A DNA stretch of 64,000 nucleotides, from NCBI RefSeq assembly GCF_010727475.1, contig NZ_AP022567.1, positions 496,001 through 560,000 on the forward strand, read 5' to 3'. Position numbers and translations under genes: made by a program. The notes beneath the pieces were generated by a model. It saw nothing but the letters and a program-made list of their open reading frames with translations, was not told where the DNA came from and did no database searches. Position 1 is the stretch's first letter; each line of letters starts with the position of its first letter. Source of the DNA: Mycolicibacterium mageritense (GTDB taxonomy: Bacteria > Actinomycetota > Actinomycetes > Mycobacteriales > Mycobacteriaceae). Of the stretch, positions 8,381-16,952 are shown in pieces.

Positions 8381-9843
8381 ACCGTCGCAAGCGCCTTCCC
8401 GAACCGCAGCGCGGGATCCTCGACCGGCCCGCGACGCAGCGTCTCGGCGTCCAGCGTGTAGTTCATCGTCATGAGCCACGGACCGTCGACGCCCTGGCGG
8501 GGCAGTTCGTCGACGACGCGCTGCACGTAACCGGCCCCGAAGTCCAGCAGCGGACGGGTGGGGCCACCGGGGAACTCAGGACGCGCGGTGTCAAAACCCT
8601 TGTCGTCCATGTGCGTCAGCATGCGGCAGAAGTGTTCGCACAGCAGCCCGACCTTGAGCGTCCACGACGAGTTGGTGTAGCCGAACGCGAAGACGAAGTT
8701 CGGCACGCCCGAGAGCATCATGCCTTTGTAGCCCACGGTGTTTCGCAGCTCGACGGGTTCACCGTCGACAGTCAGGGTCATGCCGCCGAACAGCTGGACG
8801 TTCAATCCGGTCGCGGTGACGATGATGTCGGCCTCAAGCTCACGCCCCGATTCCAGCAGGATGCCACGCTCCGTGAAGGTGACGATCCGGTCGGTGACCA
8901 CCGAGGCGCTGCCATTGCTGATGGCCGTGAACAGGTCGCCGTCGGGCACCGCGCACAGCCGCTGATCCCACGGGTTGTAATGCGGCGAGAAGTGTTCGTC
9001 GACGGGGTAACCGGCGGGCAGCTGGGCGGCGTTGACCTTGCGGATCAGCCGGCGCGCCGCGGTCGGATACTTCTGGCACAGCGTGTAGACCGCACGTTGC
9101 TTGATGATGTTCTTGCGCCTGGTCAGCGCATAGCCCCGCGCGTCGCCGAGCAGCCGCTTGGCGGTGTTGGCGAAGGTGTCCTTGGCCGGAACGGGCAGCA
9201 CGTAGGTCGGCGACCGCTGCAGCATGGTCACGTGCCCGGCGGTCGGCGCCATCGACGGCACGAGCGTCACAGCGGTCGCACCGCTGCCGATCACGACGAC
9301 CTTCTTGCCTGCGTAATCCAGATCCTCGGGCCAGTGCTGGGGGTGCACGATGCGGCCGGTGAACCGCTCGGTGCCCTCGAAGTGCGGCGTGAATCCCTGG
9401 TCGTAGCGGTAGTACCCGCCGCCGCAGAACAGCCAGTTGGCAGAGATCTGGACGAGTTCCTCGGTGTCGGCGCGTTCCACATCAACCGTCCACCGGGCTT
9501 GCGCCGAGTCCCACGCCGCCCCGAGCACCTTGTGGTGGAAGCGGATGTTGCGGTCGATTCGGTTCTCCGACACCGTCTCCCGCAGGTAGGCCAAGATCTT
9601 GTCGGCGGTGGCGATCGCGTGCTCGTCGCGCCACGGCTTGAACTCGTACCCGAACGTGTGCAGATCGGAGTCCGAACGAATCCCGGGGTAGCGGAACAGA
9701 TCCCAGGTGCCGCCGGTCGCGCCGCGGGCCTCGAGAATCGCGTAGCTGCGGCCCGGGTGCTCGGCCTGCAGGTAGTAGGCGGCCCCGATGCCGGAGATGC
9801 CGGCGCCGATGATCAATACGTCGACGTGTTCGAGGTCGGACAT
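8377..9843 (-). CDS. EthA-like Baeyer-Villiger flavin monooxygenase
   Basis: FAD- and NADPH-dependent monooxygenase of 488 residues, close to mycobacterial EthA/MymA, enzymes that oxidise ketones and activate thioamide drugs. FAD motif GAGISG is at residues 13-18, the GGTWDLFRYPGIRSDSD segment follows, the Baeyer-Villiger fingerprint FTGRIVHPQHWP is at 161-172, and the NADPH-site GSGATA at 186-191. ATG at 9843 has an AGGAG site. It is divergent from a PucR-type regulator, an arrangement that suggests local control of the monooxygenase. Its 3' end overlaps the convergent methyltransferase by 4 bases. Confidence 0.9.
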   Translation of the reverse strand: MSDLEHVDVLIIGAGISGIGAAYYLQAEHPGRSYAILEARGATGGTWDLFRYPGIRSDSDLHTFGYEFKPWRDEHAIATADKILAYLRETVSENRIDRNIRFHHKVLGAAWDSAQARWTVDVERADTEELVQISANWLFCGGGYYRYDQGFTPHFEGTERFTGRIVHPQHWPEDLDYAGKKVVVIGSGATAVTLVPSMAPTAGHVTMLQRSPTYVLPVPAKDTFANTAKRLLGDARGYALTRRKNIIKQRAVYTLCQKYPTAARRLIRKVNAAQLPAGYPVDEHFSPHYNPWDQRLCAVPDGDLFTAISNGSASVVTDRIVTFTERGILLESGRELEADIIVTATGLNVQLFGGMTLTVDGEPVELRNTVGYKGMMLSGVPNFVFAFGYTNSSWTLKVGLLCEHFCRMLTHMDDKGFDTARPEFPGGPTRPLLDFGAGYVQRVVDELPRQGVDGPWLMTMNYTLDAETLRRGPVEDPALRFGKALATV

Positions 9844-9943
9844 GTCGAGGGCTCCTGTCGGGTGAGCGAAAGTGGTAGTGACGATCGTCGCGGGTACGGC
9901 CCACCGATCCAAGGGCAGAACTTCTCACTTTTCCTGGTTTAGC

Positions 9944-9958
9944 GGTGCAATGTGCACC
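9944..9958. promoter_or_regulatory. Palindrome between monooxygenase and pucR genes
   Basis: GGTGCA-ATG-TGCACC is a perfect inverted repeat in the 134-bp divergent region, 19 bases before the PucR start. It is the obvious operator candidate for the PucR protein or for a regulator of both genes. Confidence 0.5.
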
Positions 9959-9977
9959 ACCGCCTTATGGTGGGCGG

Positions 9978-11174
9978 ATGACCTGGAAGCCGCCGTCGCC
10001 GCGGGTCAGGGAGCTGATCCGGCAGTGCGCGCAGATCGTCGTGAATGCCCGGCCGGAATGGCTGGACGAACTCGATCACGCCGTGCTGGCCGCGAGTCCG
10101 CTGGTCGCGTCTGACCCCGAGCTCGCGGCGGCCGTCAGCCGCAGCAACCGCGCCAACCTGTACTTCTGGGGCGCGGCCAACGTGCGTGACCCCGGCGCAC
10201 CCGTACCGCCCAACACCGGGCCCGAACCGCTGAGCATCGCGCGCGAACTGGTGCGCCGCGGCGCCTTCAACGCCTTCCCGCTCGACGCCTACCGGGTCGG
10301 CGAAGGGGTGGCCTGGCGTCGCCTCATGGAGATCGCCTTCGAGCTCACGTCCGAGCCCGCGGAACTGCATGAGCTGCTCGACGTGTGCTCGCGATCGATC
10401 AGCGCCTTCGTCGACGCGACCCTGGCCGGCATCGCCGAGCAGATCGAGCTCGAGCGCGACGAACTCACGCGCGGCACGCACGCCGAGCGGCGGGAGACCG
10501 TCGCCTTGCTGCTCGACGGCGCGCCGATCACCCGCAGGCGCGCGGAGAGCCGGCTCGGCTACGCCTTGACCGGCACCCACACCGCGGCGGTCATCTGGAG
10601 CGAGCAGCCAGAAGGCGACCTGGCCAGGCTCGACCGGGCGGCAGAGGCATTCGGGCATGCGTGCGGTGACCCGCGGCCGCTGAGCGTGCTTGCGAGCGCC
10701 GCAACCCGGTGGGTGTGGGCACACGGCGCGGCGGCCGGCGAGGTGCCCGCACTGGCCGACGACGTGCGTATCGCGATCGGCTCCACGGGTGACGGCGTCG
10801 ACGGATTCCGGCGCAGCCACTTCGACGCGATCACGACGCAACAGATGATGGCACGGTTGCACTCGCCTCAACAGCTGGCCACGTTCACCGACATCGAGTT
10901 GATCGCGCTAGTGACCGCCGAACCAGACCGGGCAACCGCATTCGTCAACCGCGTACTGGGCGACTTCGAATCGGCCGGCCCCGAATTACGGGAAACCGTA
11001 CGGGTTTTCATCGACGAACAGTGCAACGCGTCGCACGCCGCCGCCCGGCTGTACACGCATCGCAACACCCTGCTGCGACGCATGGCCCGGGCTGACGAGA
11101 TGCTGCCGCGCCCGCTCGCCGAGAACACCGTCGACGTCGCGGTCGCCCTCGGCGTGCTGCGCTGGACGGGTTAG
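9978..11174 (+). CDS. PucR/CdaR-family transcriptional regulator
   Basis: A 398-residue regulator with a central GGDEF-like/CdaR region and a C-terminal PucR helix-turn-helix (SHAAARLYTHRNTLLRRMAR, near residues 350-370). Mycobacterial members of this class often sit beside monooxygenase or alkane/alcohol oxidation genes and activate them. ATG at 9978 was chosen after the palindrome; the frame is open a little further upstream. Its 3' end overlaps the convergent GntR gene by 4 bases. The regulatory target, the EthA-like enzyme, is inferred from divergence. Confidence 0.82.
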   Translation: MTWKPPSPRVRELIRQCAQIVVNARPEWLDELDHAVLAASPLVASDPELAAAVSRSNRANLYFWGAANVRDPGAPVPPNTGPEPLSIARELVRRGAFNAFPLDAYRVGEGVAWRRLMEIAFELTSEPAELHELLDVCSRSISAFVDATLAGIAEQIELERDELTRGTHAERRETVALLLDGAPITRRRAESRLGYALTGTHTAAVIWSEQPEGDLARLDRAAEAFGHACGDPRPLSVLASAATRWVWAHGAAAGEVPALADDVRIAIGSTGDGVDGFRRSHFDAITTQQMMARLHSPQQLATFTDIELIALVTAEPDRATAFVNRVLGDFESAGPELRETVRVFIDEQCNASHAAARLYTHRNTLLRRMARADEMLPRPLAENTVDVAVALGVLRWTG

Positions 11175-11536
11175 TCGAACACCGCATCCAGGTAGCGCAA
11201 CGCGTCGGATTTGCCGATGCCCAGCGTCCGGGCCGTCTCGGCGAACGCGCTCGCGGCAGCCGCCATCGCGGCGTCGGCCGGATCGGCGCGTGCGACGAAC
11301 GTGCCGTACCGCCCCCGCGTCTCCAGCACCCCCGCGGCCTCCAATTCCCGATACGACCGGGCCACCGTGTTCACCGCGAGGCCGATCTGTCCGGCGAGAT
11401 CGCGAACGGTCGGCAACCGGGTACCCGGTGGCAGCCGACCATCGCGAATGCCGTCGATGATCTGGACCCTCAGCTGGTCGAACAACGCCTTGTCCGCATC
11501 CGGGTCCAATCGGACCCACTCCCCCAACTCGACCAC
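11171..11536 (-). CDS. GntR-family (YtrA-like) regulator, Rv1152-like
   Basis: A short 121-residue GntR regulator with a winged helix near the N-terminus (FDQLRVQIIDGIRDGRLPPGTRLPTVRDLAGQ) and the RSYRELEAAGVLETRGRYGTFVA wing, followed by only a small C-terminal dimerisation region, as in YtrA-type members. GTG at 11536 lies 37 bases from the divergent sirtuin GTG, so the two share a very short promoter region. This head-to-head pair is the same as Rv1152-Rv1151c in M. tuberculosis. Confidence 0.85.
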   Translation of the reverse strand: MVELGEWVRLDPDADKALFDQLRVQIIDGIRDGRLPPGTRLPTVRDLAGQIGLAVNTVARSYRELEAAGVLETRGRYGTFVARADPADAAMAAAASAFAETARTLGIGKSDALRYLDAVFD

Positions 11537-11572
11537 GTGCTCAGTATCACTCAAAGCCGCTACGTTGGTGAC

Positions 11573-12286
11573 GTGCAAGTGACTGTGCTCAGCGGTGCCG
11601 GCATCTCGGCGGAAAGCGGCGTGCCCACATTCCGCGACGTCGAGACAGGCCTGTGGGCCAAGGTCGACCCTTACGAGATCTCCAGCACAGACGGCTGGGA
11701 GCGCCATCCCGAGAAGGTGTGGGCCTGGTATCTGTGGCGGCATTACATGATGGCCGCGGTCGAACCGAACGACGGTCACCGCGCCGTGGCGGCGTGGCAG
11801 GACTACGCCGACGTGCACGTCGTCACGCAGAACGTCGACAACCTGCATGAGCGCGCGGGCAGCACCAAGGTTTACCACCTGCACGGCAGCCTGTTCGAAT
11901 TCCGTTGCGATGCTTGCGGTTCCCCGTTCGAGGGGGATCTCCCGGAGATGCCCGAGCCGATCGAGGCGGTCGAGCCGCCGCAGTGCTTCTGCGGCGGCCT
12001 GATCCGGCCGAATGTGGTGTGGTTCGGCGAAGCACTGCCCGATGACGCCTGGCAGCGTTCGGTGCTGGCCGTCAGCAACTCCGACCTGGTGGTCGTGGTC
12101 GGCACGAGTTCTGTCGTGTACCCCGCCGCCGGGCTTCCCGAGGCCGCGCTGGCCACGGGAACCGCGGTCATCGAGATCAATCCCGAGCGCACACCGCTTT
12201 CGGACGCCGCCACGGTGTCGCTGCGCGAGACCGCCGCGACCGCTCTACCGGGCCTCCTCCAGCGCCTGCCTGCGCTGTTGGGCTAG
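11573..12286 (+). CDS. cobB: NAD-dependent protein deacylase (sirtuin, Rv1151c-like)
   Basis: Class III sirtuin of 237 residues that removes acyl groups from protein lysines using NAD+. GAGISAESG-x-PTFRD is at 8-22, TQNVDNLH at 85-92, catalytic His104 in LHGS, and zinc ligands are Cys112, Cys115, Cys138 and Cys140. Tyr53 and Arg56 (WYLWRHY) form the Tyr-x-x-Arg pair seen in desuccinylase/demalonylase sirtuins such as SIRT5 and CobB, so acidic acyl groups are likely substrates. GTG at 11573 gives the N-terminus expected from Rv1151c. Probably cytoplasmic. Confidence 0.92.
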   Translation: MQVTVLSGAGISAESGVPTFRDVETGLWAKVDPYEISSTDGWERHPEKVWAWYLWRHYMMAAVEPNDGHRAVAAWQDYADVHVVTQNVDNLHERAGSTKVYHLHGSLFEFRCDACGSPFEGDLPEMPEPIEAVEPPQCFCGGLIRPNVVWFGEALPDDAWQRSVLAVSNSDLVVVVGTSSVVYPAAGLPEAALATGTAVIEINPERTPLSDAATVSLRETAATALPGLLQRLPALLG

Positions 12287-12295
12287 CCGTCGGCG

Positions 12296-12934
12296 CTAGG
12301 CCGGCCGTACCGCGCGCCCGATCGCGAACTCCGACACGGGCACGGGCACCCAACTCGGCATGGTCCATTCGCGGCGCGCGCCCTCGACCGCGAAGCCGGC
12401 AGCCGTGATGTTCTCCTCGGTGTGCCGGTGGGTGTGGCAGTTGCCCAGCAGCCGGGGCCAGATCGTGGCGTCGGCGAGGCGTTGCAACGGTTCCCGGTAA
12501 CCCGTGCTGGCGACGTGTTCGAGGTAGCGCAACTCTCCACCCGGCCGCAGCGCGGAGAACAGCTGTTGCAGCACGGTGTCGGGATCCTCGATCGAACACA
12601 GCACCAGCGAGCAGACCACTGCGTCGAAAGGCTCTGCGCTGCCGAATTGTTCGACGGTCTCTCCGGTCACGGTCACCTTTACGGGCGCGCTGACGGCGGC
12701 CTGGCGGGCCACCGCGGCCAGCCGGTGCTCGGGTTCGATGGCCACCACCTCGTCGACGGTCGTGGGGTAGAACTCGAAGTTTGTGCCTGTGCCGGCCCCG
12801 ACCTCCAGCACCCGACCGGTCAACCCGGCCAGGTTCTCGGCCCGCAGCCGCCGTAGCGATTCCGGTTCGTAGTTCGACAGGGTCTTCCAGATTCTGGCGA
12901 AGAACGGGTTGTCCACGGTGCTGGTGCTACTCAT
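12296..12934 (-). CDS. Class I SAM methyltransferase (Rv1147-like)
   Basis: A 212-residue Rossmann-fold methyltransferase. Motif I VLEVGAGTG is at 42-50, an acidic residue follows at the expected place (VVAIEPEH), and FDAVVCSLVLCSIEDPDTVL forms motif II/III. It is the last gene of an operon with mmpL13 and tetR, overlapping the TetR gene by 8 bases. In M. tuberculosis the equivalent Rv1147 follows mmpL13. A role in modifying the exported lipid is an inference from this linkage. Confidence 0.83.
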   Translation of the reverse strand: MSSTSTVDNPFFARIWKTLSNYEPESLRRLRAENLAGLTGRVLEVGAGTGTNFEFYPTTVDEVVAIEPEHRLAAVARQAAVSAPVKVTVTGETVEQFGSAEPFDAVVCSLVLCSIEDPDTVLQQLFSALRPGGELRYLEHVASTGYREPLQRLADATIWPRLLGNCHTHRHTEENITAAGFAVEGARREWTMPSWVPVPVSEFAIGRAVRPA

Positions 12935-13610
12935 CGGCGAATCCCTTCAACCGTGCGACCGACTCCTGGGGTGAGAGGTCGGTCCCGATGATGCCCGACA
13001 TGATCTGCCCGAGGCACACGGCCCGCAGCACGCGGTCGGTGAACTCTTCGGCGTCACCCCAGGGCAGATACGGTTTGGAGATCAGCATCGCCGCCACGCC
13101 GTGCGCTGCCGTCCACAGTTCCAGGGCCATCGTGGTGGCGTCGCCCTGCGGGTAGATCCCTTCGGCCATAAGGTTTTCCACCGAGGTGCGCATGTGCACG
13201 AATGCCGAGCTGTTCAGCGTCATGTCGACGTCGCTGCCCGGCCGGCCTTCGCCCATCGTCGCGAGCCGGTACAGCTCCGGGGTCCGCCGCGCGAAGCTCA
13301 CATAGGCCAGGCCCTGAGCCCGTAGCACGTCGACGGTCGAGGTGTGGTCGGCGGCCAGCCGCTGCATCTCTTCGTCGAGCTTCTCGAAATAGCGCGCGCA
13401 CACCGCGTCGAGCAACGCGTCCTTGTCGGCGAAGTGCAGATAGATCGATGGCGGCGTGACGCCCACGCGCTGGGCGACCGACCGGATCGACATCGACTTG
13501 GCATGCCCGGTTTCCAGCAGCAGGTCGGTGGCCGCGTCGAGGATCTCCTCGCGCAGCAGTTCACCTGATCCGCGGGGGGCACGCCGGCGCTTGAGCGGTT
13601 CGATCGACAC
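12927..13610 (-). CDS. TetR-family regulator of the mmpL13 operon
   Basis: A 227-residue TetR repressor with a canonical N-terminal helix-turn-helix (REEILDAATDLLLETGHAKSMSIRSVAQRVGVTPPSIYLHFADKDALLDAV). GTG at 13610 is one base after the mmpL13 stop, so translation is likely coupled. Being the second gene of the operon, it probably represses its own transcription through the inverted repeat at 15951-15979; the ligand could be a lipid or fatty acyl compound carried by MmpL13. Confidence 0.87.
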   Translation of the reverse strand: MSIEPLKRRRAPRGSGELLREEILDAATDLLLETGHAKSMSIRSVAQRVGVTPPSIYLHFADKDALLDAVCARYFEKLDEEMQRLAADHTSTVDVLRAQGLAYVSFARRTPELYRLATMGEGRPGSDVDMTLNSSAFVHMRTSVENLMAEGIYPQGDATTMALELWTAAHGVAAMLISKPYLPWGDAEEFTDRVLRAVCLGQIMSGIIGTDLSPQESVARLKGFADE

Positions 13611-13611
13611 G

Positions 13612-15942
13612 TTATTCAGTGTCCGCCACACCGGCCGCTACCCGCTGGCGGTTGTCGGTCGGCGGCTCTCCGGATTCGCTGATACCGATGCGTCGATGGA
13701 GCCGGGCCAGCGGCGCGGGAGCCCACCAGTTCCACCGGCCCATCACGTGCATCGTGGCGGGGACCAGCAGCATCCGGACCAGCGTCGCGTCGACGAGGAT
13801 CGCCAGGGTCAGTCCGAGCCCGAACATGCGCATGAACGCGACCTGTGCGGCGATGAGTGCGGCGAACGAGATCGACATCAGCAGCGCCGCCGCGGTCACC
13901 ACGCGGCCCGTGCGGGCCAGACCGAGCGCGACGGCCTCGTCATTGCGCACGCGAGGAGCAGATTTGGCATTGCGCACGCGAGGAGCAAATTGGGCACTGT
14001 CCTGGCGGGTCTGGCCCGTCTGCAGCCAGTACTCGCGGATCCGGGAGACCAAGAACACTTCGTAGTCCATCGACAACCCGAACGCGATGCAGAACAACAG
14101 CACGGGCAGGTTCGCGACCAGCGTCCCGGTGGGCGTGGTGCCGAGCGCACCGAGGTGGCCGTCCTGGAAGATCCAGACCAGGGCGCCGAACGCCGCGGAC
14201 AGCGACAACACGTTGAGCACCAAGGCTTTCAGCGGCAGGATGACGCTGCCGGTGAGCAGGAACAGCAGCACAAAGGTGATGGCCGCGATCACTCCGAGCA
14301 CGAGCGGCAACCGCGACGTGATGGCCTCGGAGCTGTCCCGGTTGACTTGAGCAGTGCCCGTCAACTGCACCTGGGCCGGCGCGGGTACGCCGTGCAGCGC
14401 ATCGAGTTGCGCCTCGGACGCGTCGCTGAACAGTGGCGCATCGCTCGCGACGGTCAGGTAGGCGCTGCCGTCGGCGAACCCGGTCGCGGCCGACGGCGGA
14501 CCCACGTGCCGGCCGGAGACGAAGGTGCCTCCGGGCGCGGACACCGACGCGACGTCGGGCACGTCGGACAATGCGCTCGCGTAGCGGTTGAGGTCGGCGG
14601 GCAGCACACCGGTGGCGTCGGGAATCACGACGGTGACCGCGGTCGCGGAGTCCGCCGCGAACTGGGTACGCAGCTCGTCGCCGACCTGACGGGCCGACGC
14701 CGACGACGGCAGCACGCGGTCGTCGGGGAATCCCCACTTGATGCCGAGGAACGGTGTGCCCAGCATCAGCAGCAGCGCGATGACCGCCAGCCCGACCGGA
14801 ACAGCCCTGCGCATAACGCGTTTCGTCGTCACGTACCAGAAGGTCTGCTCGACGGGCTTGCGGGCCGGTTCGGGCCTGCCCAGCACGCGCCGGACGAAGC
14901 GGCGCACATCGAACGCGTCGAGCCGGTCACCGAGCAGCACGATGGCCGCAGGCGCGATCACGATGGCCGCGAAGGCCGCCAACCCCACCACCGCGATGCC
15001 GGCGTAGGCGAAGGACTTGAGGAAGTACATCGGGAACAGCACCATCGCGACCATCGACAAGGCCACCGTCATCGCGGAGAACAGCACCGTGCGCCCTGCG
15101 GTCGCCATGGTGCGCACCAGGGCGGCCTCCCGGTTGGCGCCCTCGGCGAGCTCGTCGCGGTACCGGCTGATGATCAGCAGCGTGTAGTCGATGGCGAGCG
15201 CGAGACCCATCGCCACGGTGAGGTTCAGCGCGAAGATCGAGACGTCGGTGACCATGGTGAACCCGCGCAGCACCGCGAGCGATCCGAGGATCGCGAATCC
15301 CCCGACCGCCAGCGGCAGCGCGGCGGCCAGCAGCCCGCCGAACACCCACACCAAGACCACGAAGCTCAGTGGGATCGCGATGGATTCCATCATCAACAGG
15401 TCTTTCTCGCTCTGCCCGTTGATCTGGACGTAGATCATCGCCTCACCACCCGCACGCACCGTCACGCCGTCGCGGTCGTGGACGAGCTTGTCCGTCAGCT
15501 CCTTGGCGTGTTTCTGCGCGCCGCTCTCGCCGCCGGTGATGCCTGCGACGATCAGACCGGTCTTGCCGTCTTTGCTCATGAGGGCGGCCGCGGCCGGCGG
15601 CGGCGCGGTCCATGCCGAGCTGACCTCGCCGACGTAGGGCGACGCCTCCAACTGGTTGGCGATGTCAGTGCCGACCGCCCGCGCGGCGGGACTGCCGGGA
15701 CGGTCGGCGGTCACGCTGATGACCAACTGCATGTCGCCGCGATCGAACTTCTGCGACAGCAGCGCGGTGGCCTTGGCGGATTGCGACGTCGGATCCTGGA
15801 AGCCGCCCGCGGACAGGCTCTTGGCGACCGGGACACCGAAGATTCCGGCGGCGACCATGACCAGCGCGGCGAGGACGAGGATGCGCCGCGGCGCAGCGAT
15901 GGCCAGGTAGGCAATTCGATGCAGCACTTCGTGTCCTCTCAA
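13612..15942 (-). CDS. mmpL13: MmpL13-type RND lipid transporter, intact
   Basis: A 776-residue MMPL/RND transporter with about 12 membrane helices in two blocks and two large extracytoplasmic porter domains. Mycobacterial MmpL proteins export lipids and siderophores to the cell envelope using the proton gradient. The GLALAIDYTLLIISRYRDEL and GLSMDYEVFLVSRIREYW segments carry the proton-relay Asp-Tyr pairs. M. tuberculosis has this gene split as mmpL13a/b; here it is one frame. A tandem 27-bp duplication inserts QFAPRVRNAKSAPRVRN-like sequence after the second Asp-Tyr segment. Confidence 0.88.
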   Translation of the reverse strand: MRGHEVLHRIAYLAIAAPRRILVLAALVMVAAGIFGVPVAKSLSAGGFQDPTSQSAKATALLSQKFDRGDMQLVISVTADRPGSPAARAVGTDIANQLEASPYVGEVSSAWTAPPPAAAALMSKDGKTGLIVAGITGGESGAQKHAKELTDKLVHDRDGVTVRAGGEAMIYVQINGQSEKDLLMMESIAIPLSFVVLVWVFGGLLAAALPLAVGGFAILGSLAVLRGFTMVTDVSIFALNLTVAMGLALAIDYTLLIISRYRDELAEGANREAALVRTMATAGRTVLFSAMTVALSMVAMVLFPMYFLKSFAYAGIAVVGLAAFAAIVIAPAAIVLLGDRLDAFDVRRFVRRVLGRPEPARKPVEQTFWYVTTKRVMRRAVPVGLAVIALLLMLGTPFLGIKWGFPDDRVLPSSASARQVGDELRTQFAADSATAVTVVIPDATGVLPADLNRYASALSDVPDVASVSAPGGTFVSGRHVGPPSAATGFADGSAYLTVASDAPLFSDASEAQLDALHGVPAPAQVQLTGTAQVNRDSSEAITSRLPLVLGVIAAITFVLLFLLTGSVILPLKALVLNVLSLSAAFGALVWIFQDGHLGALGTTPTGTLVANLPVLLFCIAFGLSMDYEVFLVSRIREYWLQTGQTRQDSAQFAPRVRNAKSAPRVRNDEAVALGLARTGRVVTAAALLMSISFAALIAAQVAFMRMFGLGLTLAILVDATLVRMLLVPATMHVMGRWNWWAPAPLARLHRRIGISESGEPPTDNRQRVAAGVADTE
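13942..13995. repeat. Tandem 27-bp duplication inside mmpL13
   Basis: Two adjacent 27-base units, each starting ATTGCGCACGCGAGGAGCA, differ at three positions or fewer and keep the frame. They encode APRVRN twice in the cytoplasmic loop after a conserved helix. Confidence 0.75.
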
Positions 15943-15950
15943 AGCCGGAC

Positions 15951-15979
15951 GTTATCGACGTTAACTTAACAACGATAAC
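15951..15979. promoter_or_regulatory. Inverted repeat upstream of mmpL13 (probable TetR operator)
   Basis: GTTATCG and CGATAAC, separated by 15 bases, flank a nested GTTAACTTAAC palindrome. It begins 9 bases before the mmpL13 start, a position suited to repression. Confidence 0.55.
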
Positions 15980-16097
15980 TTGGTGCAGTCAACGTCTACC
16001 TCGTCCGTTCACACGAAGCAGGAGCCCGAAATGTTCATACTGAGGCGGAACTGGTCGGCCCCGATGAATTCCCGACCGATGACAGGTCTAGGTGGTC

Positions 16098-16637
16098 ATG
16101 ATGACGAACAACACGACCGAACTCGCGCCGGCGACCACGATGACCGACACCGGTCTGTTGATCCTGCGGATCGCCGTAGGCGCGACGATGATTCAGGCGG
16201 GCCTGATGAAGGCCTTCGACTTCGGCACCACAGTCGGCTTCATGGAGTCAGGTGGATGGCGACTGCCGAAGTTCGCGGCGTTCATGGTGACCGCCTCCGA
16301 GACCCTTGGCGGAATCGGACTGCTCTTCGGCGTTCTGACACCACTGGCCGCATGCGCGGTGATCGGGGCCATGGTCGACGCCTGGGCGGTCAACGTGTCG
16401 GCCGACGCGTTCTGGTCCCAGCCGTTCAACGTGCCGTTCCTGGTGGCGTTCTCCGCGGCCGCGCTGCTGTTCACCGGCGCGGGCACGTTGTCGGTGGACC
16501 ATCGCATGTTCGGCCGGTCCCGCGCGCCCGTGGCCATCGCGGTCGGACTGCTGGTGGCGGGCATCGTCGTCGCGATCGTGACGTGGATCGCGCTCAACGG
16601 CACGAACCCAATCCACTTCACGGCGCCAAAGGGCTGA
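16098..16637 (+). CDS. DoxX-family membrane protein
   Basis: A 179-residue DoxX-family protein with four to five membrane helices (LLILRIAVGATMIQAGLMKAFDFG, then AAFMVTASETLGGIGLLFGVLTPLAAC). In mycobacteria DoxX proteins are linked to redox balance with superoxide dismutase, but many paralogues have no assigned job. ATG at 16098 follows an AGGTGG stretch; ATG at 16101 and GTG at 16092 are possible. Divergent from the mmpL13 operon. Confidence 0.78.
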   Translation: MMTNNTTELAPATTMTDTGLLILRIAVGATMIQAGLMKAFDFGTTVGFMESGGWRLPKFAAFMVTASETLGGIGLLFGVLTPLAACAVIGAMVDAWAVNVSADAFWSQPFNVPFLVAFSAAALLFTGAGTLSVDHRMFGRSRAPVAIAVGLLVAGIVVAIVTWIALNGTNPIHFTAPKG

Positions 16638-16717
16638 TCGATCCGGGCTACCGGCCAGAAACCTACCCAGAAGTAGTATTGCCACCATTTTCCGAATCGT
16701 GACTCAAAGATTCCTTA

Positions 16718-16873
16718 ATGGTGACCCATACGCTCAGTGTCATGTGGATCGACGACACCAGTGCCGATGTCATCAAGGTCGACTTCGAGGCTCTCTACCA
16801 CGGCGATGTCCTGGTCGAGGGTGACACCTCGGAGCAGTTTGACGACTTCCAGCCACTGCCCAAGGCAGTATGA
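16718..16873 (+). CDS. Small acidic protein (51 aa)
   Basis: A 51-codon frame starts at ATG 16718 (alternative ATG 16742, 43 aa) and gives a rather acidic peptide with MWIDDTSADVIKVDFEALYH and EGDTSEQFDDFQPLPKAV. A strong terminator hairpin begins three bases after the stop, which supports a real transcript ending here. No family is recognised; the alternating hydrophobic/charged pattern could form a short beta-alpha unit. Confidence 0.5.
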   Translation: MVTHTLSVMWIDDTSADVIKVDFEALYHGDVLVEGDTSEQFDDFQPLPKAV

Positions 16874-16875
16874 GA

Positions 16876-16901
16876 AAACGCGCGCCTCACGGCGCGCGTT
16901 T
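16876..16901 (+). terminator. Terminator after the 51-aa gene
   Basis: An 11-bp stem (AAACGCGCGCC with its complement) and a TCAC loop, followed by TCCCTTG. Thermodynamically strong and placed directly behind a stop codon. Confidence 0.75.
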
Positions 16902-16952
16902 CCCTTGTTGAGTTTGCCCTGAACCGGGCCACTCCTTGACCTCGCGTTGGTC

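Noticed and set aside
7954..9942. A 662-codon plus-strand open frame
   Set aside because: Runs out of frame through the LCM methyltransferase and antisense to the EthA-like enzyme.
13456..15969. An 837-codon plus-strand open frame
   Set aside because: It is antisense to mmpL13, whose protein has clear MMPL helices and motifs; the plus-strand product is repetitive in Arg, Gly, His and Asp, as expected of a high-GC shadow frame.
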